From positions 25,750,817 through 25,814,816 of the forward strand of contig CM044964.1 in NCBI GenBank assembly GCA_024516035.1: a DNA stretch of 64,000 nt. The letters run 5' to 3'. Shown piece after piece: positions 1 through 11,335 of the stretch (positions are counted from its first letter, which is position 1; every line of letters starts with the position of its first letter). The notes below the pieces were generated by a model. The model searched no databases. It was not told where the DNA came from and saw only the letters and a program-made list of their open reading frames with translations. This DNA is from Bactericera cockerelli. Its lineage: Eukaryota; Arthropoda; Insecta; Hemiptera; Triozidae. The translations under genes and the position numbers were made by a program.

Positions 1-496
1 CAAATACTATTCTCCTATGTCGATAGGAATAAAATTTGACGATGATGGACCGCTCCTGAGTCTCCGAGTTCCTGCTCCCGAGTCTGTGGCATCTTGAGAT
101 CACCTCCTCACCGAGGCTGAGCTTCAGGCGAGTCCTGAACACGTCCATCACGTGCCCCAGACATGTGTCTTCTGTGTCCGTTCCGGTCGCAGGCTCAGGA
201 ATCCCACGCAGAAGGAGACAGCTCCTGCGGCTGTACTGCTCTTGCTCGTCCAGACGGTCTTCGAGCTCGCTCTGGCGGTTTACGGTGGTTCCCAGCTCCT
301 CCTGGACCTTGCTCATCTGCTCCTTGATCTTCTGGAGCTCTTCCAGCACGATGTTCTGGAACAGGCTGAAGGCTGATTGCAGTATGGAGATGGAAGCCGT
401 AACATCGGGACTGTTAGTGGCCACTGCCTCAAGTTTACTAAGGTTTCCCTTGAATTGTTCCATCATGGCCATAACTTGGTCTATTCTGCTGTCCAT
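1..496 (-). CDS. LINE ORF1-like protein, 5' part, cut by the window edge
   Basis: Reading the minus strand from the ATG at 496-494 gives 165 codons without a stop up to the left edge, so the 3' end lies outside the window. Residues about 45-90 are heptad-like and rich in E, K, Q and L (a likely coiled coil). They are followed by YSRRSCLLLRGIPEP (about 88-102) and CHRLG (136-140), the arrangement seen in the coiled-coil plus RRM-like ORF1 proteins of many non-LTR retrotransposons, which bind the element RNA. The stretch is clearly richer in G and C than the AT-rich DNA beyond it, and synonymous positions favour C and G. The ORF1 at 54686-55663 has the same plan but a different sequence, so this is a second LINE family. 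A host gene that adopted the domain cannot be excluded. Confidence 0.72.
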   Translation of the reverse strand, partial: MDSRIDQVMAMMEQFKGNLSKLEAVATNSPDVTASISILQSAFSLFQNIVLEELQKIKEQMSKVQEELGTTVNRQSELEDRLDEQEQYSRRSCLLLRGIPEPATGTDTEDTCLGHVMDVFRTRLKLSLGEEVISRCHRLGSRNSETQERSIIVKFYSYRHRRIVF

Positions 497-1509
497 GTTA
501 GAAAGGCAAATAAATTGAAACCAAAAAAAAATCAAGAGTAAAAAAGAGCTCAAAAAATAAATAAATAAATTTCTCCGCTTTTCTTTGCCTGGTACACTGA
601 AGAAGTCTTTGTTTAGATCATAATATTATAAATTATTTTCTAAGCGGAGGTCGATTCACAGTTCTGTGTTTTGCTCAGGAACAGATTTTTACATTATCAC
701 TGATTTTTGTATTAATGTAAACAGATACCTGAGTATAGAGTGGCGCACTATTTTGTTGACTTGATCTGGTCTCTCCCGTAACCTCCTTGTAGTTTAAAAG
801 AGAGAGTGAATTTTCAACCGTCACTTTGCCGATTTTACTTGTTAAATTGCACTGTTCAGCACTGTTTGAGTTTTTCACTGATAGTATGAGTTCAATTTAG
901 CACTTTAAAACACTACAGATGATATTTACTGGTAAAAAACACTGTATAATTTATTATTTCAGGGAGCAACACATTTTTTTCGGTTTGTTTATCACGGAGG
1001 TAAACTAGAGTGTAAAATCCTTGTTAAACTATTGCCTACTAAGCCATTTTTATGAAACTTGCCCTGGGGACCAAGGGTATTTTCCTCAAAATCACCTATT
1101 CACCTGTCTAGCATATGTGCAACACGCGGTCCCCCAGACAAAAAACCCATATTTCCTTATCAATAGGGACCGTGTATAGCATATGTGCAGATATATACTA
1201 TATACTAGACAAATTGTCTTGCATAATTATATGCTATACATGGTACCCTAGAAGGTTCAAACGTGTCTAGCATATTATATGCAACCCCGGTACCCCAGGC
1301 AATACATATTCATCTTAATAACATATTTAAACAAGAAATTTATTAGTTCTTTGAGGTTTGGATTAGCTTTGGATTAGCCATGTAAAAGTATATAATTATG
1401 TACAGTATATTTTATTTAGCTGGAAACCCTTATATAAAAATATAACTACTTCAAATGAGTTGCAAAAGTATTTGCATGGCTGGCCCCGTCACAGGAAATT
1501 ATAAAGATT
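497..1509. other. AT-rich stretch without a recognisable gene
   Basis: The DNA upstream of the ORF1 fragment drops abruptly to high A+T with many stops in all frames. It may include the 5' untranslated part of that LINE. Only the repeated motif at about 1112-1312 stands out. Confidence 0.5.
1112..1312. repeat. Fold-back cluster of a TATGCTATACACGGTCCC-like motif
   Basis: At least four degenerate copies lie within 200 bp in both orientations: GCATATGTGCAACACGCGG near 1113, its inverted form GGGACCGTGTATAGCATATG near 1147, and further direct copies near 1230 and 1275. Mixed direct and inverted copies suggest the remains of a small fold-back transposon, but no clean ends or target duplication were found. 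Confidence 0.35.
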
Positions 1510-1720
1510 AATCCATAAGAGAGAGAAGGAGGGGAAGAGGAGAGAAAGAGGAGGAAGTAGCTAAGAAAAACGAAAGAGGATTATAAATACATATAAAAGG
1601 TAGAGAGAAGAGGAAGATTGAGAGGAGAGGGAGAGAGAAATGGGTCAAAAATGATAAGAAGAAAAGAGGAAGATAGATGGAGGATGAAAAGAAATAGAAA
1701 AGAGATAAGGAGTTCGACAA

Positions 1721-1753
<33 letters not shown>

Positions 1754-3080
1754 AAAAGAAAGAAAGAGAGAGATAGAAAGAGATAGGAAGAGCGAGAGAA
1801 ACAGGGTGAGAAGGAGAGAAAGTAGAAATAGAGAAAGTACAAGGAGGAAGAGAGAGGAAATGGGACCAAAAATATCATAAGAAGAAAAGAGGATGAAAAG
1901 AATTAGAAAAGAGATAAAGAGTTAGACAGACAGAGAGATAAAGAAAGAGAGAGATAGAGAGAAGGAAATAAAGATAGAGTGAAACACAGAGAGAGGAGAG
2001 ATAGATGGGAAGAGAAAGAGAAAGAGAGAGAGAGAAAGAAAGGAAAAAACAGAGAAAAAGAAAGATAGAGATCAAGGAGAGAGATGGAGAAAGAGAAGGG
2101 AATATAAAAAGAAAAAGGTTGAGCGTGAGAAAGAGAAGGAAAGAAAGAGAGAGAAATAGAAAGAGCGTGAGAAAGAGATGGAAATAAAAAAAGAGACAGT
2201 GAGAAAGGGAGAGAAAGAGAAGGAAAGAAAGAAAGAGAAAGAGAAGGAAAGAAAGAAAGAAAGAGAGAGTGTGAGAGAGACAAAGAAAGAGTAGGAGAGG
2301 GAAGAAAGAAGAGAGGGAAGGAGATGGAGGGAAAGGGTGGGAAGTAGAGGGTGGGAGGGAAGGAGAGAGAGGGAGAGAAGGAGGGAGAGAACAAGGGAGA
2401 GAAAGGGGAGGGGAGGGAGAGAGAGGAAAATAGATTCATCACTAGAAAGGTATAAGGGTTAAGTCTCTTTCACCCTTTATATTTATCATCCCAGGGTGGA
2501 CTGAGAAGGAGGCATTTATCTTTGCGGAGATGAGATAAGGGGAGAAGGGATTACGGATTAAAGTTGGTATGAAAGCAGGGGAGAGAAAGAAGGGCGGAAG
2601 AGGGGGATATGAAAGAGGATAAACAATTTGGAGATAAGAAAAAAAGGAGGGACAGACAAAGTAAAGAAATGAAAGAGAAGTGATGTGATGTGAAAGAACT
2701 GAGCTGAACCGATGGACAGGGAGGGAGAGAGATAGAGAAGGAGAGAGGAAAGGATATGGAGAAATGGTAGATATGAAGAAAAGGAGGGAGGGAGAGAGAG
2801 AAAGAACTATGAAAGAGAGTGGGGTTAGAGCTGACATGAGAGAGTGATATGGTGAGAGAGGAAGGAAGGCAGAGAAAAAAGGCAGGTGGATAGAGAGGGA
2901 GGGAGATAGATATATAGAAAAGGAGAAAGGAAAGGATATAGATAAATGAACAGGAGGGAGAGAGAGAGAGAAAGAAGTAAGAGTGAGAGGGAGAGAGGGG
3001 GAGGAAGGCAGAGAAAAAGAGAGGTGGATAGAGAGGGAGGGATGCAGAGAAAGAGTGAGACAGAGAGAAATATGAAGCAC
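1510..3080 (+). repeat. 1.5-kb polypurine (GA)n-rich tract
   Basis: The plus strand is almost only A and G (GAGA, GAAAGA, GGGA units) with scattered T and C. Phase-shifted open frames on the minus strand (Leu/Ser/Phe-rich, up to about 210 codons) are low-complexity translations, not genes. A less repetitive purine-rich spacer lies at about 2440-2690. Confidence 0.9.
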
Positions 3081-3284
3081 GAAAAATATTAAAACACCCC
3101 TAGTAGATCAGTATTTAAATGAGGATGAAGAAAATTATCCACCACAAAGGAGCTTCATTTTTGGGAAGAAGAGCTCACTCCAGTGAGAATCCTGCCATAA
3201 AAAAAGAAAGCCTATAAAAAAAAAAAAAAAAAAAAAAAAATCGATCTAAAGAGGAAACGTTTGAAAGAGAAGGAGATGTTATTC

Positions 3285-3380
3285 GTGGCCCAACCCAGGC
3301 CTGGTGAGGTTAATATCTATACATTGGTTATTAGCTGCTTGGTGAGTTTCTAATGAATTGAGGGTAAAACCCTTGTCATG
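3285..3380 (+). repeat. 5S-derived SINE, body fragment
   Basis: The stretch with GGTGAGGTTAATATC and GAGGGTAAAACCC matches the body and 3' part of the 5S-derived SINE copies at 32276-32470 and 45840-46040. The 5S promoter part is missing. A run of about 22 A (3218-3240) lies just upstream. Confidence 0.5.
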
Positions 3381-3395
3381 TCGGGAAAGAGTTAG

Positions 3396-3954
3396 AGAGG
3401 GAAATTAATGCATTATCCTTAGAGGGAAAAAAGGTAAAACGGTAAAGAGGGGAGAAAAAAGGAGTAAGAGTATAAGGCAAAATTTAGGAGAGAGATTTTA
3501 TTAATAAAAGGTAGAAAAGGCTTAGAGTAGATGTACAGGATAGGAGGGAGGTACGAGGAAATTATCTTCCAATAGGAGGGACGAAGAAGAGAATGCTAGG
3601 AGGGAGGTAGGCTGAGCTTTCCCTTTGGGGAGGAGAGAAAATGGTGGACGGAAAAAGAGCTTAAAGCAGAACAGGCCGTAAAGGAGAAGGAGGAAGACAT
3701 CTTTTGAAGGGAGACAATTTTGAGGGATAGAGGGGGTATTTCATTTAGGAAGGAGTGCAGAGAGAAGCATTTTCTTTAGGGACCGAATTGATAGCGAGAA
3801 TATGTCAAAGCTTTGGCCTGGATTTAGGAGAAGGGTTCCCTCCCTTTCTGTCCTAATCCCTTTTAATATCCTTGGAACTTTACAGCTCCCTCTTGCCTCA
3901 CAAATTTTCTTATTCTTTATCCCTTTCTTTCTATAGTTATTCATGTGCTACCGG
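3396..3954 (+). other. Purine-rich DNA without a gene
   Basis: A diffuse A/G-rich continuation of the upstream tract with no clear repeat unit. No coding signal was found. Confidence 0.5.
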
Positions 3955-4178
3955 TCTGTCCCGGTAGCTCAGTGGTATAAGGGCGGCACTCTGTGAATCC
4001 AGAGATTCTAGGAGTCGCGGGTTCGAAACCCAGCCGGGACATAAAAAGTTATTTTTTATGTCCCTGCTGGGTTTTTTTACCACACAATAATGCGTCTTGG
4101 GCTTACTGCTGGAATAATGGGACTCAATAGTCCTAATCGGGCAGTATAAATAAGGCGATATTATTATTATTATTATTG
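3955..4178 (+). repeat. SINE-A, full copy (tRNA-headed SINE)
   Basis: A tRNA-like head carries a box A (TAGCTCAGTGG) and a box B (GGGTTCGAAACCC), the internal RNA polymerase III promoter. It is followed by a body shared by all SINE-A copies (TTGGGCTTACTGCTGGAATA, GGCAGTATAAATAAGGCGA) and a TTA-repeat tail. The acceptor ends do not form a normal tRNA and the tail follows directly, so this is a SINE and not a tRNA gene. Confidence 0.85.
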
Positions 4179-4202
4179 TTTGTTCCACTACTTCATTGCT
4201 CA

Positions 4203-4310
4203 CTCACTTCAGTAGCTTGATCGATAAGGCGGCGGACTTGTAATCTGGAGGTCGATGCTTGAAATCCAAAGTGTAGTAAAGCGAGTTTGAGTAATTATGA
4301 TATTACAACT
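4203..4310 (+). repeat. SINE-C, diverged copy
   Basis: The head with CAGTAGCTTGATCGATAAGG and GGCGGACTTGTAATCTGGAG, then GTAAAGCGAGTTTGAGTA, is shared with minus-strand copies at 6942, 14380, 31445 and 58454. Box B is damaged (TGCTTGAAATCC). Confidence 0.7.
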
Positions 4311-4515
4311 AGTGGTTCTGTGAACTGTGAACCTCACACAGATTGAAATATCGCATTAAAAATGTTGAATCAAGAATGAGGACATCGAGACCTTTCATTC
4401 AATACCCCACTCGATAGGTTTTCAATTAAGAAATATCAACCGGCCCTTTCTTTTTGGCCCTCTTTCGATTTATTACCCCAGTACGGCCCTCTTAGCTTTC
4501 ACGATCACCATCAGC

Positions 4516-4525
<10 letters not shown>
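4311..4525 (+). repeat. Dispersed repeat, inverted relative to 37530-37740
   Basis: Segments such as GACATCGAGACCTTTCATTC, AATACCCCAC and the poly-pyrimidine GGCCCTTTCTTTTTGGCCC reappear as reverse complement at 37530-37740. The family is not identified. Confidence 0.6.
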
Positions 4526-4551
<26 letters not shown>

Positions 4552-4608
4552 CAGAGATAAAAAGCTAATGGAACAAGATATGGAGTGACACAAGGAGTGA
4601 GAGAGAGG

Positions 4609-4655
<47 letters not shown>
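4519..4655 (+). repeat. (GA)n microsatellites
   Basis: Two long pure GA runs (about 4519-4548 and 4612-4652) are separated by a short mixed purine spacer. Confidence 0.9.
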
Positions 4656-4658
<3 letters not shown>

Positions 4659-4954
4659 GGATAATGGTTAAGAGATAAAATACAACAAAGGCAGGAACAA
4701 TTGCTAGAAAATAATTTTCATTGATGTATTAATTAAGGAAAAAGGGTTCCAAATGGACAAAGCAATGAAAAAGGATTCTCTTTTACATTCATTTTATAGT
4801 AGTATCTATATCTACAGTACCTATGTCCATATCATCATATAGTATCTATGTCTCTAATAGGTACTGTTTAAACCATGTGTACCATTGTATACATTGAATT
4901 GAATTTAATATTATTATTTATTTGTACAGTTTGGTAAAAGTACTCAAACGTAGG

Positions 4955-5360
4955 AGAAGAAAAAACAAGAAAAATAAAAAAAGAAGATACCTAAGAAAAA
5001 TAAAGAAGAAAAAAAGAGATCTAAGGAAAAAAGAAGAAAAAGAAGAGAACTTAGAAAAAAGAAGAAAATGAAGAAGAGAACTAAGAAAAAAAGAAGAAAA
5101 AGAAGAGAACTAAGAAAAAAAAAAAAAGAAAACTAAGAAAAGAAGAAAAAGAAGAGAACTTAAAAAAAAGAAGAAAATGAAGAAGAGAACTAAGAAAAAA
5201 AGAAGAAAAAGAAGAGAACTAAGAAAAATAAAGAAGAAAAAAAGAGATCTAAGGAAAAAAGAAGAAAAAGAAGAGAACTTAGAAAAAAGAAGAAAATGAA
5301 GAAGAGAACTTAGAAAAAAAGAAGAAAATGAAGAAGAGAACTAAGAAAAAAAGAAACAAA
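4955..5360 (+). repeat. A/G-rich minisatellite, unit about 30 bp
   Basis: AAGAAGAGAACTAAGAAAAA-like units are repeated with small length changes in the A runs for about 400 bp. No reading frame survives. Confidence 0.8.
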
Positions 5361-5804
5361 TAATTGAGAAAGAAGTAAAATAGGATTAATTAATAAAAAT
5401 TGAACAAAACAAATTTCAAGTGATAGATTCTCAGGAAAGGAACAATGCATTTCATCTATCCAGAGAAAGCATTTTATCTATCAAGAGAAATTATATCATC
5501 TACCAAGAGAAAGCATTTCATCTATCACTGGCTGATACATGACAAAGACAAAAGATACTGAAAGTACATTCTGGACTGAATGGACCCGGAACAATGAAGG
5601 AGAATACACAATATGTACAGGGTGGTCCAAAATGAGTGAAGACACAACCTATAGTTTTCCTGGATAAAATGTAACATTTTAGTAATGTATATTTATTTTA
5701 GTTTTTTTTTTTTATATACAATTTTTGTGGCTCTCTCCCTAAGGAATACTTCTAAATAAAGTTAGAGATAGTCATATTTGTGTATAGTTTTATGTATTGT
5801 CATA

Positions 5805-6010
5805 CAAGCTACTTCTACTTTACTTATTTATCTTCTTTTCCCAAGCTACTTCTAGTATACTTCTTTATCTTCTTTTCCCAAGCTACTACTGCTATACTTC
5901 TGTATCTTCTTTTCCCAAGCTACTTCTGCTATACTTCTTTATCTTCTTTTCCCAAGCTACTTCTGGTATACTTCTTTATCTTCTTTTCCCAAGCTTCTTC
6001 CAATCCATTT
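5805..6010 (+). repeat. 37-bp minisatellite, five units plus a partial one
   Basis: The unit starts CAAGCTACTTCT and ends TATCTTCTTTTCC. Five near-identical units run from 5805 to 5989, and a sixth breaks off after CAAGCTTCTTCC. As 37 is not a multiple of three, the overlapping open frames here are chance translations of the repeat in all phases. Confidence 0.85.
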
Positions 6011-6183
6011 ATTTCCTCTCTTTTTTAGAAGCTGGTATTTTACCGCTTTTTCTCTCCTCCTCTCTCTCTCTTATTCTCTTGAAACGACCTCTTTTCTTTA
6101 CCAAAAAGGAAGTTAGAGTGGCGTTATTCGTCAATATTTTTGATTGACATTGACACCCTAAGAATTTCTACCTTGCCAAACGT

Positions 6184-6186
<3 letters not shown>

Positions 6187-6229
<43 letters not shown>

Positions 6230-6660
6230 AAGGTAGGAGAATAAAAAGAAAATATAGAAGGAGAGTGAGAAAAAGGTCGAGGGGGAGAGAGAGAGAAATA
6301 TAGCAGAAGAGAGTGAGAAAAAAAGAGAAGGAGAGAGAGAGAGAGAGATGTGGAGGGAGAGATTGAGAAAGAGGGAAAGAGCGGGAGAGAGGTGGTGAAG
6401 GAGTGACTTAGAGTATCAGATATAGAAAGTTCATTGTTTGGGCTTCATAACTTTCTTATTAATTGGCACCTTAGAGGCTTTGAAAGCAAGACAATAATAG
6501 AGAGAGTGAGGGAGAGAAAGAGTAAGTGTGAAATAGGAATATGGAATATGAAAGGAGGGATGAGAGAGAACAAAAAAGACAAATTGAAGGAGAAAAAGAC
6601 ATTGAGAGAAAGATAGTCAGAGAGAGAGAGAGAAAGAATGAGAGACAGAGAAACATGTGA
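6187..6660 (+). repeat. Polypurine (GA)n-rich tract
   Basis: A pure GA run at 6190-6226 is followed by mixed GAGA/GGGA/GAAA purine DNA, interrupted at about 6400-6495 by ordinary sequence. Confidence 0.85.
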
Positions 6661-6719
6661 AAAAAATGTCAAAAACGCTTGCATACGAGTCTGCAACCAT
6701 TGGGACATTTTCATTTATA

Positions 6720-6925
6720 ATTTAATATTTCGTTACATAATTTCGTTACATAATTTCGTCACATAATTTCGTTACATAATTTCGTCACATAATTTCGTTA
6801 CATAATTTTGGTTATGTGCCAGAGCAAAGACATGAAAATGTCAATTTAATATTTCGTTACATAATTTCGTTACATAATTTCGTCACATAATTTCGTTACA
6901 TAATTTTGGTTATGTGCCAGAGCAA
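6720..6925 (+). repeat. 16-bp repeats within a two-copy larger repeat
   Basis: ATAATTTCGT(T/C)AC units are repeated tandemly at 6720-6808 and again at 6846-6907. Both blocks continue into the same TTTTGGTTATGTGCCAGAGC, so the repeat block plus its flank was duplicated as one unit of about 115 bp. Confidence 0.8.
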
Positions 6926-6941
6926 GGACATGAAAATGTCA

Positions 6942-7016
6942 AAAAGAGACTTGAACCACCGACCTACAGGTTAAAAGTCCGCCGCCTTATCGATCAAGCT
7001 ACTAAGGTCGGTAGAG
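6942..7016 (-). repeat. SINE-C head fragment
   Basis: On the minus strand it reads as a tRNA-like head with box A region TAGTAGCTTGATCGATAAGG and box B GGTCGGTGGTTCAAGTCTC. The SINE body is missing. Confidence 0.7.
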
Positions 7017-7250
7017 AAAAATAAAAAAAGAGAAATAAGTAGAGGTATAGCTGTAAAGTAAAAAAAAAAAGCACATTCAACCCTATACTCACTTACTAAT
7101 AATATCCTACTTATGACTAGTCCAGTTTATGTTAGCAAAAAACTCTTCTCATTTGTCCTCAAATTCATTATTGTTCATCATTCATCTGGTTTGATTTTAA
7201 TTACTGCAACCAGACTGCAAATAATTAATTTTGTTTCAATTATATGCAAG

Positions 7251-7283
7251 AGCGAAAGAGAGAGAGAGAAAGAGAGCGTGGGA

Positions 7284-7322
<39 letters not shown>

Positions 7323-7325
7323 TCT
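7251..7325. repeat. (GA)n followed by (CT)n, a perfect fold-back
   Basis: A GA run ending GAGAAAGAG and a CT run starting CTCTTTCTC are separated by only about 11 bp. The arms pair for at least 17 bp and could form a hairpin. Confidence 0.75.
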
Positions 7326-7475
7326 CCTCCTTCCCTTTGTCACTAATTAACATTTTTTGTCAAACATGTAGAATACCCGTATTTTCAAAAAGTACTTGAC
7401 ACATTTTATATTTATTAATGTAACTATCAAAGTTCACTTTGTAATAAACCAATGATTATAAAATGCATGAATAAT

Positions 7476-7590
7476 AGAACTCTTTAGTGGAAGGTAACCA
7501 CCAGGCGAGATTGATGCATCTGTAGCTCAGTCGTAAAAGTATTTGTCTGCCAATCCAGAGGTTGCGGGTTCAAACCCAGACATAATATTA
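7476..7590 (+). repeat. SINE-B tail fragment fused to a tRNA-Gly-like sequence
   Basis: The left 37 bp is the reverse complement of a SINE-B 3' end (GGTAACCACCAGGCGAG). It is joined to a plus-strand tRNA-like stretch (7513-7590) with box A TGTAGCTCAGTCG, a TGCC anticodon-loop-like stretch and box B GCGGGTTCAAACCC. The acceptor arms do not pair properly, so this is a tRNA-derived repeat head or pseudogene rather than a working tRNA gene. Confidence 0.55.
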
Positions 7591-7609
7591 ATTTCCTCTC
7601 GTTTCTCTA

Positions 7610-7850
7610 TTATCTCTCTCTTTGTCCATCTCTCTATCCTGCTCTCTCTTTCTCTCTCTCTGTCCCTTTCTTCTGTTTTTTAATCCTCTTTTTTACCTTA
7701 TAACTTTCAGCGTTCCTTCTCTTCTTATCTCCTTTCCTCCTCTCTACTCATTGACTTCCTCCTATTTTCTAGAGTTCCTCCCTAACCTGTATTTCCCCCC
7801 GCCCATCTCATCATTTCCCCATTTATCTTTGTCTTCCACCTCTCTTCCCA
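7610..7850 (-). repeat. Polypyrimidine-rich tract
   Basis: The plus strand is CT-rich (TCTCTC, TTCCTCC, CCTTTC). The open frame across it is Ser/Leu/Phe/Pro-rich and not credible as a gene. Confidence 0.7.
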
Positions 7851-8129
7851 CCCATTGGGTCCCTCCCATTCGGTTTTTTTTTCCCATAAATACCGTCCCG
7901 TGTGCAGGTGTGAGCATTCTACAGCCCCGCCCATCTGCTCCAGCACTTACCTAGCTGTTATTTACTGCTGGTATCTCCGAGTGGCTCTTATGCAAGAGAG
8001 ACCGGCAACTTCATTGTACAGGGAAGTATTATTATTATTATTTTAAAATATATAACTTTTAATAAAATAAAAGAACTATTATTATTATTATTTTGAGAAT
8101 AATAATAATAATGGTTGGATGGAAGATCT

Positions 8130-8190
8130 TCTCTACGAATAGATGGAGAGAAAGAAGAAAAAGAAAATGGAGAGAAAGAAGTGAGAGAGA

Positions 8191-8246
<56 letters not shown>

Positions 8247-8759
8247 GAGAAAGAGAAAGAGAGTAAGGAGAGAGAGAGAAAGAGAGAGAGAGAAAGACAG
8301 AGAGAGAGAAAAGAGGAGAGAGAGAGAGAAAAAAAAAGAGAGAGAAAGAGAGAGAGAGAGAGAGAGGCGATTTAGGTGTTGGGTCAACATGGGTAATACA
8401 GGTATGTGATGTCACAACTACTCAAACTCAAATCAGAGTTAGCCAGGATTGATAATATTGATTGATTTTATTATACATAATTTAATTGGTTTTTTCTTAT
8501 TTACATCATAATCCCCCTAAGATAAGAGCTGGCTCGTAACGAGGATTGTTAAAGGAGGATGATAGGAAACTCTATGTCAAGAGACAGGGAAGAAGAGAGA
8601 GGTAAAGATTTGTAGGAAGAAAGAGAGAAGTGAGAGAGCAAATTATGTAGAAAAAGAGACAGAAAGAAGTAATTCCGTGGGATGAGAGAGCTAGAGAGCG
8701 ATAGAAATGTCCCTCGGAAGAAAGAAAGAGAATAAATTCGTGTAAAGCGAGAAAGAGAG

Positions 8760-8795
<36 letters not shown>

Positions 8796-9915
8796 AATAA
8801 ATTCCGTGGAAAGGAAAAAAGATAGAGAAAGAATAATAAGAGGAAATTGCGTGGTAATAGAGCTTGGAATGAAAGATATAGTAAGAAAAAATTCATAGAG
8901 AGAGAAAGGGAGAATTAGAATTGGAGTTAGAGAGAAAATATTGAGGAAAGCGGGAGAGGAAATTTCGTGTAAAAAGAGAAAGAGAGAGAGACAGAGGGAA
9001 AGAGAGAAAGAGAAAGAAAGAGAGACAGAGAGAGACAGAAAGAGAGAGAGAGAGGAAAAAATAGAGAGAAGGAGAGAGAGAGAAAAAAGAGAGAGAGAGA
9101 AAGAGAAAGAGAAAAAAGAAAGTAATTGAAATTGAAAAGAGGAAAAGAGAGAGGAAAAAAGAGCGAGAAAAAGAGAGAGTGAAAGATAGAGAAAAAGAGA
9201 GTGAAAGATAGAGTGAAGTGGAGAGAGAGCGAGGGAAAGAGAGAGAGAGAGAAAGAGGGAGAGAAAGAGAGAAAGATAGAGAGAGCGAGGGAGAGAGAGA
9301 GAGAAAAGTTTCGCGGGATAATGTGCATGAAAGTTATGCGCGCCCAGTGGGATGTTATTTATGGAGGTGATAAATTCATTTGCGTCCTAGCAAGTGATGG
9401 AGGGGAGGGAGAATTTAAATTAGAGGGAGGTGGCGAGCAATAGAGAGAGAAAGAGAAGGAGGGAGGGACAGAAGGGAATGAAGAAAAAGATTGAGGAGAT
9501 AGATAGAGAGAAAAAATGGGAGAGCGCGAGAGTTGGAAAGAGATCGTTGAGAGTAAAATTTAAATTAGAGCGATAGGGACAAAAAAAAGAAGAGAGAGAT
9601 ACAAAAAGAGAGAGGGAGAGAGAAAGAGAGATAGAGGGAGAAAAGGAGAAAGAAAAAAAAGGGAGAGGGAGGCAGAAAATGAGTGGGAGAAAAAGAGAGA
9701 GTGAGAGAGAGAGAGAGATAGAGGGAGGAAAAGAGTAAAAGAAGAAGAGAGAGAGGGAGAGTTTGAGGGAGAAAAGAAGTAGGAGAAAAAGAGAGAGAAA
9801 GAGGGAGAAAAAGAGTGAGAGAGGAAGAGAGAGAGAGAGCGTTTGAGGGAGAAAAAGAGTGAGAAAGAAAGGGAGGGAGAAAATGAGTGGGAGAAAAAGA
9901 GAGAGAGAAAGCTGA
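8130..9915 (+). repeat. 1.8-kb polypurine tract
   Basis: GA-rich DNA fills 8130-8375, 8560-9330 and 9440-9915, broken by short ordinary stretches. One of these (8375-8540) holds GGTGTTGGGTCAACATG and TGTCACAACTACTCAAACTC, pieces of SINE-F and SINE-C. All long open frames on either strand are low-complexity (KERE or SLSL). Confidence 0.9.
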
Positions 9916-10904
9916 ATAGAGATAGATGATGACAGGGAGCTCTAGATAAGTAGCTAGCTCTAGCTACAGAAAATATAATTTCTAGTTAGTTTTTTGAAAG
10001 AAAAATAAGCTATTTTATGTGGTAGTAACTTGCTACTTTTATAAATTGAAAATTATTTATGGAGATAAGTTTATGTAACAAGAAGATACTTTCTGTATTA
10101 TTTAAGGATCTTGTCTTGAAAATTATGGCTATTATTCAAAATTATTTTTGCAATTTTATGTATGTTTATTTTTTACTCTTCAGCATCTCTATGCAAATCT
10201 TTATAAAATATAGTGCTACGTATAATTATTTGCGGATATGTAAATTGACATTAAAAATAAATAGAATTGCTTCATTTTTGGGAGCAATTCCAAAAACTGG
10301 AGTTTTCGATGAAATTTTTGATGTTTAATAAATAGTGACTTACAATAGATGGACACCCCAGCGCGAACGACCTGAATAATTACAAGGTTAAAGTAAGTGC
10401 TTCCAGAAAAAAAAAAAAAAAAAAAAATAGATGGACACATTGACCTACACAAAATCGAAATATGGTAGCCTGTGCCAATAATTTTACATATTGCCATGGG
10501 CATTTACTGTTTTGTCTGGCGAAAATTTCCAGGAAACTCCATGGTAGTCAATAGGCGAAAGAACTAATTGAATCGGGGTGATTAAACCCCTCCAGTCACT
10601 TCTCAGGGATTTACCCAACTTACCCTAACATGGAATTCTCAGATATTTCCCTAACTTACCCTAACTTGGATTTTGTGTAATGAAAAGTTTCATATATTCT
10701 ATTTTACTTCACAAGAAACTAAAGGTACCTATGCTCTCTAAGTTTTGCGGAAATTACTAATAACAAAATGTAACTAAATTAATGCTGTCCTAAAAGTTTT
10801 CCAGAAAGTTGTGTGCCTTCAATACGTACTTTCACTAGGAGCCGTATTTTATTTTATACTTGTGATAATATTATTTTCTCATAACTGCTAGATTCTACTC
10901 ACTA
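9916..10904. other. AT-rich unique DNA without a gene
   Basis: I saw no repeat family or coding signal apart from an A run at about 10408-10428 and ordinary AT-rich sequence. Confidence 0.5.
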
Positions 10905-10931
10905 CTGGGTCTCTCTCCATCTCTCTCTCCT

Positions 10932-10979
<48 letters not shown>

Positions 10980-11335
10980 TCTCTCTTTCTCCTTCCCTCT
11001 CTCTCCTTCTCCCTCTCTCCCTCTCTCTCTCTCTTTCTCTCTCTCTCTCTTTCCTTTCTCTCTCCTTCCCTCTCTCTCCTTCTCTCTTTCTCTCCTTCCC
11101 TCTCTCTCTCCTTCCTCTCTCTCCTTCTCCCTCTCTCCTCTCTCTCTCTCTTCTCTCTCTCCTTCCCTTTCTCTCCTTCCCTCTCTCTCCTTCTCTCTTC
11201 TCTCTCCTCTCTCTCCTTCCCTCTCTCTCCTTCCCTCTCTCCTTCTCCCTCTCGCCTCTCTCTCCATATTTCTCTCCTTCCCTCTTTCCCTCTTTGTGCC
11301 TCTCATTTATCCCTCCCTCCCTCCGTCAGTCTCTC
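10905..11335 (-). repeat. Polypyrimidine tract (GA-rich on the minus strand)
   Basis: CTCTCT and CTCCTTCC units fill the plus strand. This tract has opposite strand polarity to its neighbours at 8130-9915 and 11455-12275. Confidence 0.9.

Noticed and set aside
165..518. Plus-strand frame of 117 codons at the left edge
   Set aside because: It lies antisense to the LINE ORF1 fragment, whose minus-strand frame explains the composition and motifs.
1903..3080. Long minus-strand open frames of 179 and 212 codons
   Set aside because: They are translations of GA-rich DNA (Ser/Leu/Phe/Pro only), overlap frames of similar content in other phases and show no domain.
3955..4041. tRNA gene with good A and B boxes
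   Set aside because: The acceptor stem and anticodon arm are not canonical, the same sequence occurs many times with the same downstream body, and it is therefore a SINE head. The same applies to the heads of SINE-B, C, D, F and H.
7513..7590. tRNA-Gly gene
   Set aside because: The acceptor arms do not pair, the D-arm is abnormal, and it is fused to a SINE-B fragment.
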